The position numbers were made by a program, and so were the translations under genes. Below are positions 55,921 to 64,000 of a stretch of DNA of 64,000 bases, one piece after another (the stretch's first letter is position 1; each line of letters starts with the position of its first letter). Source of the DNA: JAZKAR01 sp040389065 (GTDB taxonomy: Bacteria > Pseudomonadota > Gammaproteobacteria > Burkholderiales > Casimicrobiaceae). The DNA lies in assembly GCA_040389065.1 (NCBI GenBank), contig JAZKAR010000001.1, positions 1-64,000 of the forward strand, written 5' to 3'. The notes below the pieces were generated by a model that saw only the letters and a program-made list of their open reading frames with translations, did no database searches and was not told the DNA's origin.

Positions 55921-56793
55921 TTAAAAATCTAATAATACAGAACCTACTATTTGAGCCTTTGTGAATGCAAGAAGTTCATTTATGTTATTAATATTTTCTA
56001 GGCGAGTTTCATGTTTACGCGCTACCATTACCACTCCCCCAACATTAGAAGCTACTGTTAAAGCATCAGCTCCTACTGAAAATGCTGGCACATCTAATAA
56101 CACTACATCAAATTGGCTGTGTAAGTTGTTCAGTAAATCTTTTAATTCTGTGCGGCTCACTATTTCTTGTGGATTTGGTACAGGTGTACCTGCCTGCAAA
56201 ACAAAAAGATTTGAAAATCCCTCTACCTTTTCAATTGCTTCTAAACCAGCACGACCTGCAATAACATCTGATAATCCAAGCTTATTTTTGATGTTGAAAG
56301 TAGTGTGTTGAGATGGGCGCCGTAAATTAGCATCAACAACCAAGGTTTTTTCGCCTAATTGGGAAAAAACAATGGCTAAATTTGATAAGAATAAACTAGA
56401 TCCACCTTTTGATTCAATGCCTGCAATAACTAAACTTTTATTTCCTAGCGCAAACCAACGCAGCATAAGCTGGCTTCTTATGGCTCTTAATACTTCAACT
56501 TGCGGACTAAAAGGTTGATATGCTGCCACTAACTCTGCAGGATATTTTGTTTGATTAGGTTGCAGATAAGCATAATCGAACTGACGTGCTAATACTTGTT
56601 GAATATCAGCTTCGCTAACTAACCCTAAGCTTTGAGCAGCCTCACCAAATCGTACACCTTTTTCTTTTTGAAAACGTAATATACGTTCAGCATGTTCAGG
56701 CGTAATTTTACCACTTTCTAATAAAATACGACCTATACTTGCTTCGCGAACATTTTGCGTTGAAATAGGGTTATCTTTTTGTAATGTATTCAT
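55921..56793 (-). CDS. epsG: EpsG-type chain-length determinant ATPase (BY-kinase-like)
   Basis: About 290 aa. The N-terminal type II secretion ATPase-like module (about 15-75: IGRILLESGKITPEHAERILRFQKEKGVRFGEAA) is typical of EpsG. The ATPase half has VIAGIESKGGSSLFLSNLAIVFSQLGEKTLVVDANLRRP and VVLLDVPAFSVGADAL. The Walker A is aberrant: KGGSS where GKS/T or GRS is expected. There is no Tyr-rich tail. It works with EpsF. The ATG at 56793 is better spaced to AGAGG than the one at 56796. Confidence 0.88.
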   Translation of the reverse strand: MNTLQKDNPISTQNVREASIGRILLESGKITPEHAERILRFQKEKGVRFGEAAQSLGLVSEADIQQVLARQFDYAYLQPNQTKYPAELVAAYQPFSPQVEVLRAIRSQLMLRWFALGNKSLVIAGIESKGGSSLFLSNLAIVFSQLGEKTLVVDANLRRPSQHTTFNIKNKLGLSDVIAGRAGLEAIEKVEGFSNLFVLQAGTPVPNPQEIVSRTELKDLLNNLHSQFDVVLLDVPAFSVGADALTVASNVGGVVMVARKHETRLENINNINELLAFTKAQIVGSVLLDF

Positions 56794-56804
56794 CATAAAC
56801 CTCT

Positions 56805-58205
56805 TTAGTTAGAACGCAAATATCGCGGAGATAGCCACTTAGACCAGATACTTCGCCGACGAGTAGAAGCTTTCCACTCTAATGTTCCTAACACAGGGGC
56901 CTGAAGCGCATCTATTAAATCTGCTTCAGTTCTTACAGGACGATCAACAATTTCTGCCAAGAAACCAAACATCAAACCTAAAAGACTACCTAAAATTACT
57001 GATAACAATGTATTTAGTACAATATTGGGGCTTGCTGGTTCTAAAGGTGCAACAGCTGGATTTAATAATGCAACATCAGATTGATTTGATTGCCCTTCAA
57101 GATTCGTTTGGTTAAATCGCTGAGTAACGGCTTCATAAGCATGCTGCGCAACTTCAACCTCTTTCATTAATAATGACAAGTGCTCATCTTTATCGCGGTT
57201 TAACTGCAATACTTTTGTTTTTTGTGCATTTAAAGTCGCCCTCAACTCGCCTTCTCTCTGTTGATAAATACGCTCGCTACTTGAAACACTGCTGATAGTC
57301 GTTTTTATTTGCTCATTTAAACTTGATCTTAATTTATCTGCCTCTGCTTTAGCCCCTATATAGAGAGGATGATTTGTCCCATATTTTTCTGAGGCTTCAG
57401 AAAGTTTCGATTCTGCTGTTGAAAGCTCTTCTTTTAAACGTTGCACCAAAGGATTGCTAACAACATCTGGAGAACTAACGCCCCCATTATTGCGGCGTGA
57501 ACTAGCTTCCATGCGTTGCCCTTGAGCAATAACCAGTTGGGCAGATAATTCATTTAATCGCGACGTTTCTATATCAAGACGATTATCAACATTCACAATA
57601 CCTTTTTCATGCTGATACTGAGAAAGTTTAGTTTGAGCTGCCTCTAAATTAGTTTGAAGCGATTTAACCTGTGAAGAAAAATATAAAGCAGCTTGCTTTA
57701 AAGGCTCAACTTTTAATTGTACTGATACTTGTTGATATGCATTTGCAAACGCATTTGCTAAATCAGCGCTCAATCGAGGATCTGGGCCTTTATAAACGAT
57801 ATCAATAACGCTACTTTCACGAGCAGGCGTTACTTCTAAACGTTTACTCAAGGCATCTGCCAACCAAGTTCTGATATCTCCCTTACCTTTTGTTTCTTTA
57901 AAAAAATCTTCTTTAACAGCAGGGTTTTCTGCAATTTTAAGATCATCTACAACTTTTAAAGCCACACTTCGGCTAGTAATAATATCAACTTGCGTGGCTA
58001 CATATCCTGGCATTAGTTGAGCAGGTACTGCTACTCCACTAATAGGATCAACACCTTTATAATTTAAAACTAATGTTGCAGTTGCTTTATAGTTTTTTGG
58101 TAAAACAAGGCTTAACGCCAATGTCGCTAATACTGTCAGAATTAATACTGACAGTATAATTTTTCGGCGCATGCGCAATATAACTAGGAACTGGGAAAAA
58201 TTCAT
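56805..58205 (-). CDS. epsF: Chain-length determinant protein EpsF (Wzz family)
   Basis: 466 aa. Two membrane segments flank a large coiled-coil periplasmic domain: the N-terminal Wzz part (MRRKIILSVLILTVLATLALSLVLPKNYKATATLVL) and a C-terminal PASPNIVLNTLLSVILGSLLGLMFGFLAEI, the proline-rich second helix of PCP proteins. It sets EPS chain length together with EpsG, 11 bp downstream. Confidence 0.92.
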   Translation of the reverse strand: MNFSQFLVILRMRRKIILSVLILTVLATLALSLVLPKNYKATATLVLNYKGVDPISGVAVPAQLMPGYVATQVDIITSRSVALKVVDDLKIAENPAVKEDFFKETKGKGDIRTWLADALSKRLEVTPARESSVIDIVYKGPDPRLSADLANAFANAYQQVSVQLKVEPLKQAALYFSSQVKSLQTNLEAAQTKLSQYQHEKGIVNVDNRLDIETSRLNELSAQLVIAQGQRMEASSRRNNGGVSSPDVVSNPLVQRLKEELSTAESKLSEASEKYGTNHPLYIGAKAEADKLRSSLNEQIKTTISSVSSSERIYQQREGELRATLNAQKTKVLQLNRDKDEHLSLLMKEVEVAQHAYEAVTQRFNQTNLEGQSNQSDVALLNPAVAPLEPASPNIVLNTLLSVILGSLLGLMFGFLAEIVDRPVRTEADLIDALQAPVLGTLEWKASTRRRSIWSKWLSPRYLRSN

Positions 58206-58260
58206 TTAGTGAACTCTCAGGGGTTAACAGCAAAATAATTTGTCTTATTGTTTTTATAAA

Positions 58261-59052
58261 CTAAAACAGACTTTCTTTAACATATACCACATCATCTACA
58301 CGCAATATATCATCATGGTTGACTGACAATGTTTGCAAAACATTGTTAGCATCTCTACGCTTAAGACGAATACCTTTTTCGGTACCACGGGGCGTTAATC
58401 CACCACCTGTAGAAATTGCCTGTAAAACTGTCATGTCTTTTTCTAATCGATATGCACCAGGACGCTGAACTTCACCATAAATATAAAATTTTGGTGCACG
58501 CTCAACATAAACGACATCATTGCTTGAAAGAGACATATTTTGCTTGGTATCGCCTGTGACAACCATATCTTTTAAATCAATTACAAACTTTTGAGATTTA
58601 CCATCTCGCATGCGAATTAAAGTTACGGTATCACCACCTTCTGCATTTACGCCACCAGCCAACGCTAACGCATCAGTAATATTTTTTATACCGTCCATTG
58701 GATACCGGCCTGGCTTATTAACTTGCCCTAAAACAGATACTTGCTGGCTCTGAATTACAGAAACAATAATATTAACTTGGGGATTTTTTATATACCCTTT
58801 AGTTTCTAGTAAATTTGCTAGTTTTTTCTCTGCTATTGAAGGAGATAAACCACCAACTGGCACCTCGCCTAACAACGGAAAAGTAATTGAACCACCAGCG
58901 CTAACTCTAGTTTCTAGATTTAAATCAGGATGCCCATATACGGAAAGTTTAAGTATATCGCCAGCACCTAATAGCACATCTTCTGCATATGCCCCAGTTG
59001 CTAGCAATAATGCGAACAAGGTTGAAATCAATATTCTAAACAGCTTCTTCAT
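58261..59052 (-). CDS. epsE: Polysaccharide export protein EpsE (Wza-like)
   Basis: 263 aa. A Sec signal (ILISTLFALLLATGAYA) has no lipobox Cys, unlike classical Wza. Poly_export domain: LLGAGDILKLSVYGHPDLNLETRVSAGGSITFPLLGEV, then two SLBB-like segments (VSVLGQVNKPGRYPMDGI and FYIYGEVQRPGAYRLEKDM). It forms the periplasmic/outer-membrane export channel. Confidence 0.93.
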   Translation of the reverse strand: MKKLFRILISTLFALLLATGAYAEDVLLGAGDILKLSVYGHPDLNLETRVSAGGSITFPLLGEVPVGGLSPSIAEKKLANLLETKGYIKNPQVNIIVSVIQSQQVSVLGQVNKPGRYPMDGIKNITDALALAGGVNAEGGDTVTLIRMRDGKSQKFVIDLKDMVVTGDTKQNMSLSSNDVVYVERAPKFYIYGEVQRPGAYRLEKDMTVLQAISTGGGLTPRGTEKGIRLKRRDANNVLQTLSVNHDDILRVDDVVYVKESLF

Positions 59053-59129
59053 TGCTCTTCAGACCTTTCTATTTCGTAAAACATAAATAATAACTATCCT
59101 ATATCAATACTGCTCATAACAAAACTGAA

Positions 59130-60038
59130 TCAATAAGGCTTCTCTTGTGTTGGCTTTGTTTCTGTCTGATTAGCAGCATCCGATTTTTCAACAGGTTTTT
59201 CAATAACTTTATCGGCAGAGTTCAGATACTCAATTTTCGCTTCTTTTCTAAGCTTAGCTAATTCTGCTTGCTCACCATTTTTAGCTTTGGTATTTCGCAA
59301 ATATTGCTCTATTTGAGGGATAGCAGCCTCTTTAGTTACTGGTGAATCTTTAATTTCATTAATTAAAACAACGGTTGCATAGTTTCCATCAGCTAAAAAT
59401 ATCTTATCACCTCTCTGTAAAACTTGCCACTTACTCGCCATTTCCAATGGAATATCCATTGTTGTTCTAGAAAGTTGACGAGCTACATATTTGATGCCCT
59501 TTTTATCTAGTTGTGCTTTTATATCATCAACATTATTACTTAGCTCAATATCTTTTTTTAATGCATCCGTCATATCTTTTTTAGCTAATACTATTTCTTT
59601 TGTCTCAAATAGCTTTCTTTGACCAAAAAACTCAGGATGTTTAGTATAAAAGTCTTCTATTTCAACCGTACTGGGTTTAGCTAAAGTACTCAATTTATTT
59701 TGTAAATACGCTTGTGTCAGTACTTCTGACTTTGCTCGCTCCATGGATTGCATTACTGCCGCATCACGATCTAATTTATTTTCAATAGCAGCATTAATCA
59801 CTAATTGCCGATTTATCAATAATTCTAATACTTGTTTCTCATTAGCTCCTGGCAATCTAGCCAGCTCTTGATTAAGCTGATGTACTGTAATTTCTTGTCC
59901 ATTTACTTTTGCAATTGCCTGACCATTTTTAGTTGGTTTCTTATCACATCCCGTAACATACATCGCCACTGCCATAATTAAGATGGCTGAGTAATAAGGT
60001 TTAATACCCTTTCTTGTTTCTTTTGTCCTATAAAACAT
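59130..60038 (-). CDS. epsD: EpsD-family peptidyl-prolyl isomerase-like lipoprotein
   Basis: 302 aa. A lipoprotein signal with lipobox VTGC (Cys about residue 31) leads to a SurA/PpiD-like N-terminal helical region (VNGQEITVHQLNQELARL) and a degenerate parvulin-like centre. The C-terminus is Lys/Glu/Thr-rich. EpsD is a fixed member of EpsB-L loci; the catalytic activity of this class is doubtful and a chaperone role for export proteins is likely. Confidence 0.88.
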   Translation of the reverse strand: MFYRTKETRKGIKPYYSAILIMAVAMYVTGCDKKPTKNGQAIAKVNGQEITVHQLNQELARLPGANEKQVLELLINRQLVINAAIENKLDRDAAVMQSMERAKSEVLTQAYLQNKLSTLAKPSTVEIEDFYTKHPEFFGQRKLFETKEIVLAKKDMTDALKKDIELSNNVDDIKAQLDKKGIKYVARQLSRTTMDIPLEMASKWQVLQRGDKIFLADGNYATVVLINEIKDSPVTKEAAIPQIEQYLRNTKAKNGEQAELAKLRKEAKIEYLNSADKVIEKPVEKSDAANQTETKPTQEKPY

Positions 60039-60086
60039 TTCCTGATCCCCTTAAATTTTAAATATTTTTATTGATTCTGTAGATAT

Positions 60087-61469
60087 TTAATATGCATTTT
60101 GACGACGCAACACCACCCATACGGTTAGTAAAATAATGCGCAAATCTAACCATAGTGACCAATTTCTTAAATATTCGAGATCATACTCAATGCGCCATTC
60201 CATTTTTTCTAATGTATCAGTTTCACCTCTAAATCCATTCACTTGCGCCCAACCTGTAATGCCAGGTTTAACTTTATGGCGCAGCATATAACCTTTAATT
60301 AATTTACGATACATTTCATTATGAGCAACCGCATGAGGACGTGGCCCCACGATGCTCATACGCCCTTGTAATACATTAAAGAATTGTGGCAATTCATCTA
60401 AAGAAGTTCTACGGAGAATTCCACCTACTTTTGTTACGCGAACATCATTTGCTTGTGCCTGGCGAACTTCGGCTCCATTTTCGCATACTGTCATTGAGCG
60501 AAATTTATAAACATTTATTTCCTCACCATCTAAACCATAGCGTCTTTGCTTAAATAGAATAGGCCCAGAAGAACTAAGCTTCACTGCGCACGCTACTAAT
60601 AACATTATAGGCGATAGAAGGATAAGAAACACTAGAGCCAATACAATATCACTCATTCGTTTAATAATGCTATTCAGCCCCATGAATGGCGTTTCACATA
60701 CTGCTACAACTGGAAGGCCGCCAATATGATCAAAGCGAGCTGTCATTAAATCAAAAATATAAATATCGGGAACAAAATAAATAGAGGCCGTTGCATCTTT
60801 TAATTCTTCTAAAAGCTTGCTAATACGTGGTTGCGCAGACATAGGCAAACTAATAAAAATCATTTTTATATTATGCTCACGCACATAGTCAGCTACTGTT
60901 TCAATTTTACCAAGCATTGGTAGTTCTGAATTTGACTCGTTTCTTGATTCAGTTCTGTCATCAAAAAAACCATGCATTTCCATAAATAAGTAAGGATGCG
61001 TTGCAACTCTCTCTGCTAGTTCTAGACCAACTTCATTTGCCCCTACAATAATAGCCGAACGAGTACCGCCAGACTTCATTTTACGAACAGTGATACTTCT
61101 AACAAATAAATGCCCAGCAACTAATAAACAAGGCGTCACAACAAACCAACTTAACATGACTCTAAGGTGATATTCATTGTAAAAACCTGTTAGCTTGCCG
61201 ATCATCAATAAAATTAAAATAATAATAATCCAGCCAACAAATACATCTCTGGCATACGCAAATAAATTACCTTCATACCAAGCACGATATGGATTAATTT
61301 CTGTATAAACGTGGCTTGAAATAAAAAAGGTAACAATCATTAGCAAAACATAATAGGGTTTAAAAGGAACCCCATGCATTACTGTAAATACATATAACAC
61401 ACTAAGTATTATTAAAGGATCAACTAATCTTTTAAAAAAAGATACTAAAGGTAGGTCACTAACTGTCAT
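60087..61469 (-). CDS. epsB: Undecaprenyl-phosphate sugar-1-phosphate transferase EpsB (initiating enzyme)
   Basis: 460 aa. Four N-terminal membrane segments, a central Rossmann-like domain (SAIIVGANEVGLELAERV), another helix, then the catalytic bacterial sugar transferase domain: SSGPILFKQRRYGLDGEEINVYKFRSM, LRRTSLDELPQFFNVLQGRMSIVGPRPHA and KPGITGWAQVNGFRGET. It loads the first hexose-1-phosphate on undecaprenyl phosphate; the sugar is probably glucose or galactose. Confidence 0.94.
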   Translation of the reverse strand: MTVSDLPLVSFFKRLVDPLIILSVLYVFTVMHGVPFKPYYVLLMIVTFFISSHVYTEINPYRAWYEGNLFAYARDVFVGWIIIILILLMIGKLTGFYNEYHLRVMLSWFVVTPCLLVAGHLFVRSITVRKMKSGGTRSAIIVGANEVGLELAERVATHPYLFMEMHGFFDDRTESRNESNSELPMLGKIETVADYVREHNIKMIFISLPMSAQPRISKLLEELKDATASIYFVPDIYIFDLMTARFDHIGGLPVVAVCETPFMGLNSIIKRMSDIVLALVFLILLSPIMLLVACAVKLSSSGPILFKQRRYGLDGEEINVYKFRSMTVCENGAEVRQAQANDVRVTKVGGILRRTSLDELPQFFNVLQGRMSIVGPRPHAVAHNEMYRKLIKGYMLRHKVKPGITGWAQVNGFRGETDTLEKMEWRIEYDLEYLRNWSLWLDLRIILLTVWVVLRRQNAY

Positions 61470-61488
61470 ACTTTATTACAACTTCTAA

Positions 61489-62751
61489 TTAAAACTGATA
61501 ACGTGAATTAAACATCACACCGTTTGATTTATAATATGCATTTGCTGCACTCGAATTTCGTATATCACGATAAACTGAAACACCCATTTTTAATTTATTC
61601 CATGGAATATACTGTAAAGACATAGAATAATAATGCAAGTTATCAGACCTGTTTGCATTATTCAAAAGCTGAGACTCACCAACATAATCGCGTTTTTCAT
61701 ATCTTAATAGAGTTTCGCCGCGCACCTTTGAGGTAATATCCCATGATGGCGCCAAACTGATCCCTTTATTAAGAGTGTAAGAGGCTGTTGAGCTATCGTA
61801 TATTCCCGTTTCACGCCATATACTTGTTACTAACCCCAGCTTTGCCGTAGGCGCCCATGTTCCTATGATTCTTGCATTTAATCCGTTAAAATCTCTATCT
61901 TGAGCTACACCATTTTGTGGCTGCTGAGATGAATTACTATATGATCGCTGAACATATCCACCAAGTAACTGCAAGCGTGTTTTAGCAGTAGCGCTCCAGT
62001 CAATTTTTGCCATAAGTTCATTTTGAGAGTAATCATTATCAATTGTTTTACCAATTCCTAAAGGCTGTTCTTTTGAAAAATCGCCTTTTATATGCCTAAA
62101 CTGTACCCCGACTGTACTGGTCGTTGAAGGCAAGTAGTCTACCCCCAACTCAATTGCATTTTCTGCTCGATCTAAATAATCAAGTAGTGCTGAATCGTAA
62201 CCTATAGTGGTATGAGTATAACCAGCTCGAGCCTGCCAGCTAGGATGAAATGCCCAGATACCATTGGCGTAAATATTTTTTTGTGTGAGTAAAATCCGAT
62301 CGAATCCTCCCACCGTGCCTACCCTACTTGAAAAAGGCGTAAGCGTCGTATTATAGGAAGCACCAATATCGCCTAGCAAATGACTACCAGAACGCCAATT
62401 CCATATTAGCGATAAGTCTTTTCCATCGTAATCCAATTCTTTAAAACTTGAATACCAGGTGTGGTCTACAGCTGCATTGCCACGAAAAACCTGCTGCCCA
62501 AGCTTTGCTTCTGCTTGAACTCCAGCGCTAATACGCTGAATATTATCAGACATCTGTGTATTACCAGGACGCACAAGGCTAGCATATTGTTCATTTGGCA
62601 GCTTAAAGACATTACTATCATGGGTGATGGAATATTCGATAAATGGATGAATACCTTTTTCTGCCCACGCAGGAATAGTTTGGCTCGCTGAAACAACAAT
62701 TGCCGTAACTGCTACTAACCTAGCCACTTTGTATAGTTTTTTTTCTGCCAT
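61489..62751 (-). CDS. epsL: EpsL-family outer membrane beta-barrel protein
   Basis: 420 aa. Signal peptide (AVTAIVVSASQTIPAWA), then repeated amphipathic beta-strands with aromatic ends and a C-terminal Phe (SRYQF), the outer-membrane insertion signal. The N-terminal HPFIEYSITHDSNVFKLP matches EpsL-type proteins of exosortase EPS loci. It may form the outer-membrane exit for the polymer. First gene of the minus-strand eps operon. Confidence 0.88.
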   Translation of the reverse strand: MAEKKLYKVARLVAVTAIVVSASQTIPAWAEKGIHPFIEYSITHDSNVFKLPNEQYASLVRPGNTQMSDNIQRISAGVQAEAKLGQQVFRGNAAVDHTWYSSFKELDYDGKDLSLIWNWRSGSHLLGDIGASYNTTLTPFSSRVGTVGGFDRILLTQKNIYANGIWAFHPSWQARAGYTHTTIGYDSALLDYLDRAENAIELGVDYLPSTTSTVGVQFRHIKGDFSKEQPLGIGKTIDNDYSQNELMAKIDWSATAKTRLQLLGGYVQRSYSNSSQQPQNGVAQDRDFNGLNARIIGTWAPTAKLGLVTSIWRETGIYDSSTASYTLNKGISLAPSWDITSKVRGETLLRYEKRDYVGESQLLNNANRSDNLHYYSMSLQYIPWNKLKMGVSVYRDIRNSSAANAYYKSNGVMFNSRYQF

Positions 62752-63184
62752 TTTGCTTTCATGCCTATGAACAATTATTTCAACTGTTACAAATAAGAAA
62801 CGTTTATGCTCACGCTATCTAGGGGAAAATCTTAATTTTCTATCGCATTAGAACTTTAAAGCTAATCATTAGCTTTTACTGATCGCATATCCGCTTAAAC
62901 ATTTTAATATTATCAACTCATATTTTTATAAACTTACCTAACTTACTTAGCCTTAAGATTATTTAACTCTAAATCTTTAAACTTGAAAAAAAGGGCAAAA
63001 CAAAGAACGTATTACCGAATACTACGGCATTCTCTCTCAGAGCCATAGAACTGTCAAGAAAACAATTTCTTATTTAGAAACAATAGCATTATTTCCAAAC
63101 AAAATTTTAATTCTTACCGTCATAAACTAATAATTAATATTCATATCTATAATAAAATTATTTGTATAGATATTTTGTTTCATT
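62752..63184. other. Upstream region of the eps operon
   Basis: 433 bp, AT-rich, no gene. It should contain the main eps promoter on the minus strand. I looked for a sigma-54 GG-N10-GC element, often used for PEP-CTERM/EPS genes, and saw none. Confidence 0.4.
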
Positions 63185-64000
63185 TCATAAAACTTCTTTT
63201 TCAAGCGCATTTAAAAATTCTGCTGCTACATTAAAGCCTGTTTGATTAAATATCTCTTGAAAGCACGTAGGACTAGTTACATTAATTTCAGTAAGATACC
63301 CCCCTATGACATCAAGACCAACTAGGAACAACCCCCGGCTCCATAAGATATCAGCCAAGGCATCTACAATCCTTAAATCTTCGGCAGCTAAAACCTGCGC
63401 ACGCGCAGTTCCTCCGGCGGCTAAATTGCCTCGTGTTTCGCCTTCAATTGGTATACGTGCTAAAGAATAAAGAACAGGCTTACCGGCTATTAATAATACC
63501 CGCTTATCGCCTTCTTTAATCTCAGGAATATATGCTTGTGCCATAATTGTACGATTGCCATAATTGGTAAGCGTTTCAAGAATTACATTTTTATTAGGAT
63601 CATTATGGCGAACTAAAAAAATTGAACTACCTCCCATTCCATCTAAAGGTTTTAAAATGACCTCTTCATGCTCTAAAATAAAATGATGTAATTTTTTTAA
63701 ATTTCTAGTTACTAATGTTTTTTCAGTTAAATGAGAAAATTCAAGAATTGCGCATTTTTCATTATGATCTCTTATTGCTCGAGGATTATTATAAATACGC
63801 GCACCTTCGCGCGAAGCATTTTCTAATAAATACGTTGCAAAGACATATTCCATATCAAAAGGAGGATCTTTGCGCACTAGCACAACATCAAAATTTGTTA
63901 ATGCTTCTGTCGTTGATTTTTCAAGCTCATACCATTTAGGATATAAAGCTGCATCAAGCATATGAACCTTGCGAATATTTGCAGCAACCTTACCGCCCTC
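63185..64000 (-). CDS. gshB: Glutathione synthetase (5' end beyond the window)
   Basis: The frame is open to the right edge, giving about 271 residues of a protein usually near 315, so the N-terminus is missing. Signatures: VVLVRKDPPFDMEYVFATYLLE, NNPRAIRDHNEKCAILEF, VILKPLDGMGGSSIFLVRH (ATP-grasp loop) and LVGLDVIGGYLTEINVTSPTCFQEI. It joins gamma-Glu-Cys and Gly. The Met at 63961 is internal, since codons upstream of it are conserved-looking. Confidence 0.96.
   Translation of the reverse strand, partial: EGGKVAANIRKVHMLDAALYPKWYELEKSTTEALTNFDVVLVRKDPPFDMEYVFATYLLENASREGARIYNNPRAIRDHNEKCAILEFSHLTEKTLVTRNLKKLHHFILEHEEVILKPLDGMGGSSIFLVRHNDPNKNVILETLTNYGNRTIMAQAYIPEIKEGDKRVLLIAGKPVLYSLARIPIEGETRGNLAAGGTARAQVLAAEDLRIVDALADILWSRGLFLVGLDVIGGYLTEINVTSPTCFQEIFNQTGFNVAAEFLNALEKEVL

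Noticed and set aside
62752..63184. Sigma-54 promoter for the eps operon
   Set aside because: No GG-N10-GC element with TGGCA/TTGC character was found on the minus strand.
1..64000. tRNA, rRNA or insertion sequence with intact transposase
   Set aside because: I looked for T-loop GTTCRA patterns, rRNA segments and transposase motifs and found none I could support.

Overview
This 64 kb window is AT-rich chromosomal DNA from a Gram-negative bacterium, most likely a betaproteobacterium (Burkholderiales or a close relative). The grounds are LpxB, the hda-perM // purM and purN-DUF3108-rsmB neighbourhoods, gatC divergent from mreB, an EpsB/D/E/F/G/I/L plus exosortase B locus of the methanolan type, a PEP-CTERM protein, and an HvfABC (bufferin-type) RiPP operon. 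The species is not identified.

Region 1 (1-10.1 kb) is a type I-F CRISPR-Cas locus on the minus strand: cas1, cas2-3, csy1, csy2, csy3, csy4, then leader and array, with the array running off the left edge. A BrxR/CapW-like WYL-domain regulator is transcribed divergently from cas1. The 388-bp gap between csy1 and cas2-3 holds what I read as a complete CreTA-like RNA toxin-antitoxin module. Two degenerate repeats flank a spacer of exactly 32 nt, and this pseudo-spacer partially matches a CC-flanked promoter-like site about 100 bp upstream, with mismatches at guide positions 6, 12 and 18. This is the most interesting thing in the window.

Region 2 (10.2-29 kb) is housekeeping: hda, an AI-2E-type permease, purM, purN, a DUF3108 protein, rsmB, a PH-domain protein, lpxB, a PolB-like exonuclease, ogt, a soluble chemoreceptor, gatA, gatC, mreB, rsmG and mnmG. 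gatB and mreCD are not next to their usual partners.

Region 3 (29-33.6 kb) holds a PilZ protein and an hvf/buf operon: a Cys-rich metallophore precursor, an MNIO (DUF692) enzyme, a DUF2063 partner and a DoxX membrane protein.

Region 4 (33.6-62.8 kb) is a large exopolysaccharide (EPS) and protein-sorting locus. It has precursor genes for GDP-mannose (phosphomannomutase, ManC) and a UDP-HexNAc uronate (TviB/TviC-like), glycosyltransferases, three paralogous secreted heparin-lyase-fold proteins, a Wzx-like flippase, a Wzy-like polymerase, EpsI, exosortase B, two hexapeptide acetyltransferases, EpsG, EpsF, EpsE, EpsD, EpsB and EpsL. A PEP-CTERM protein that the exosortase could process lies in the same locus. 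A uronic-acid polymer would suit the lyase-like paralogues. The window ends inside gshB.
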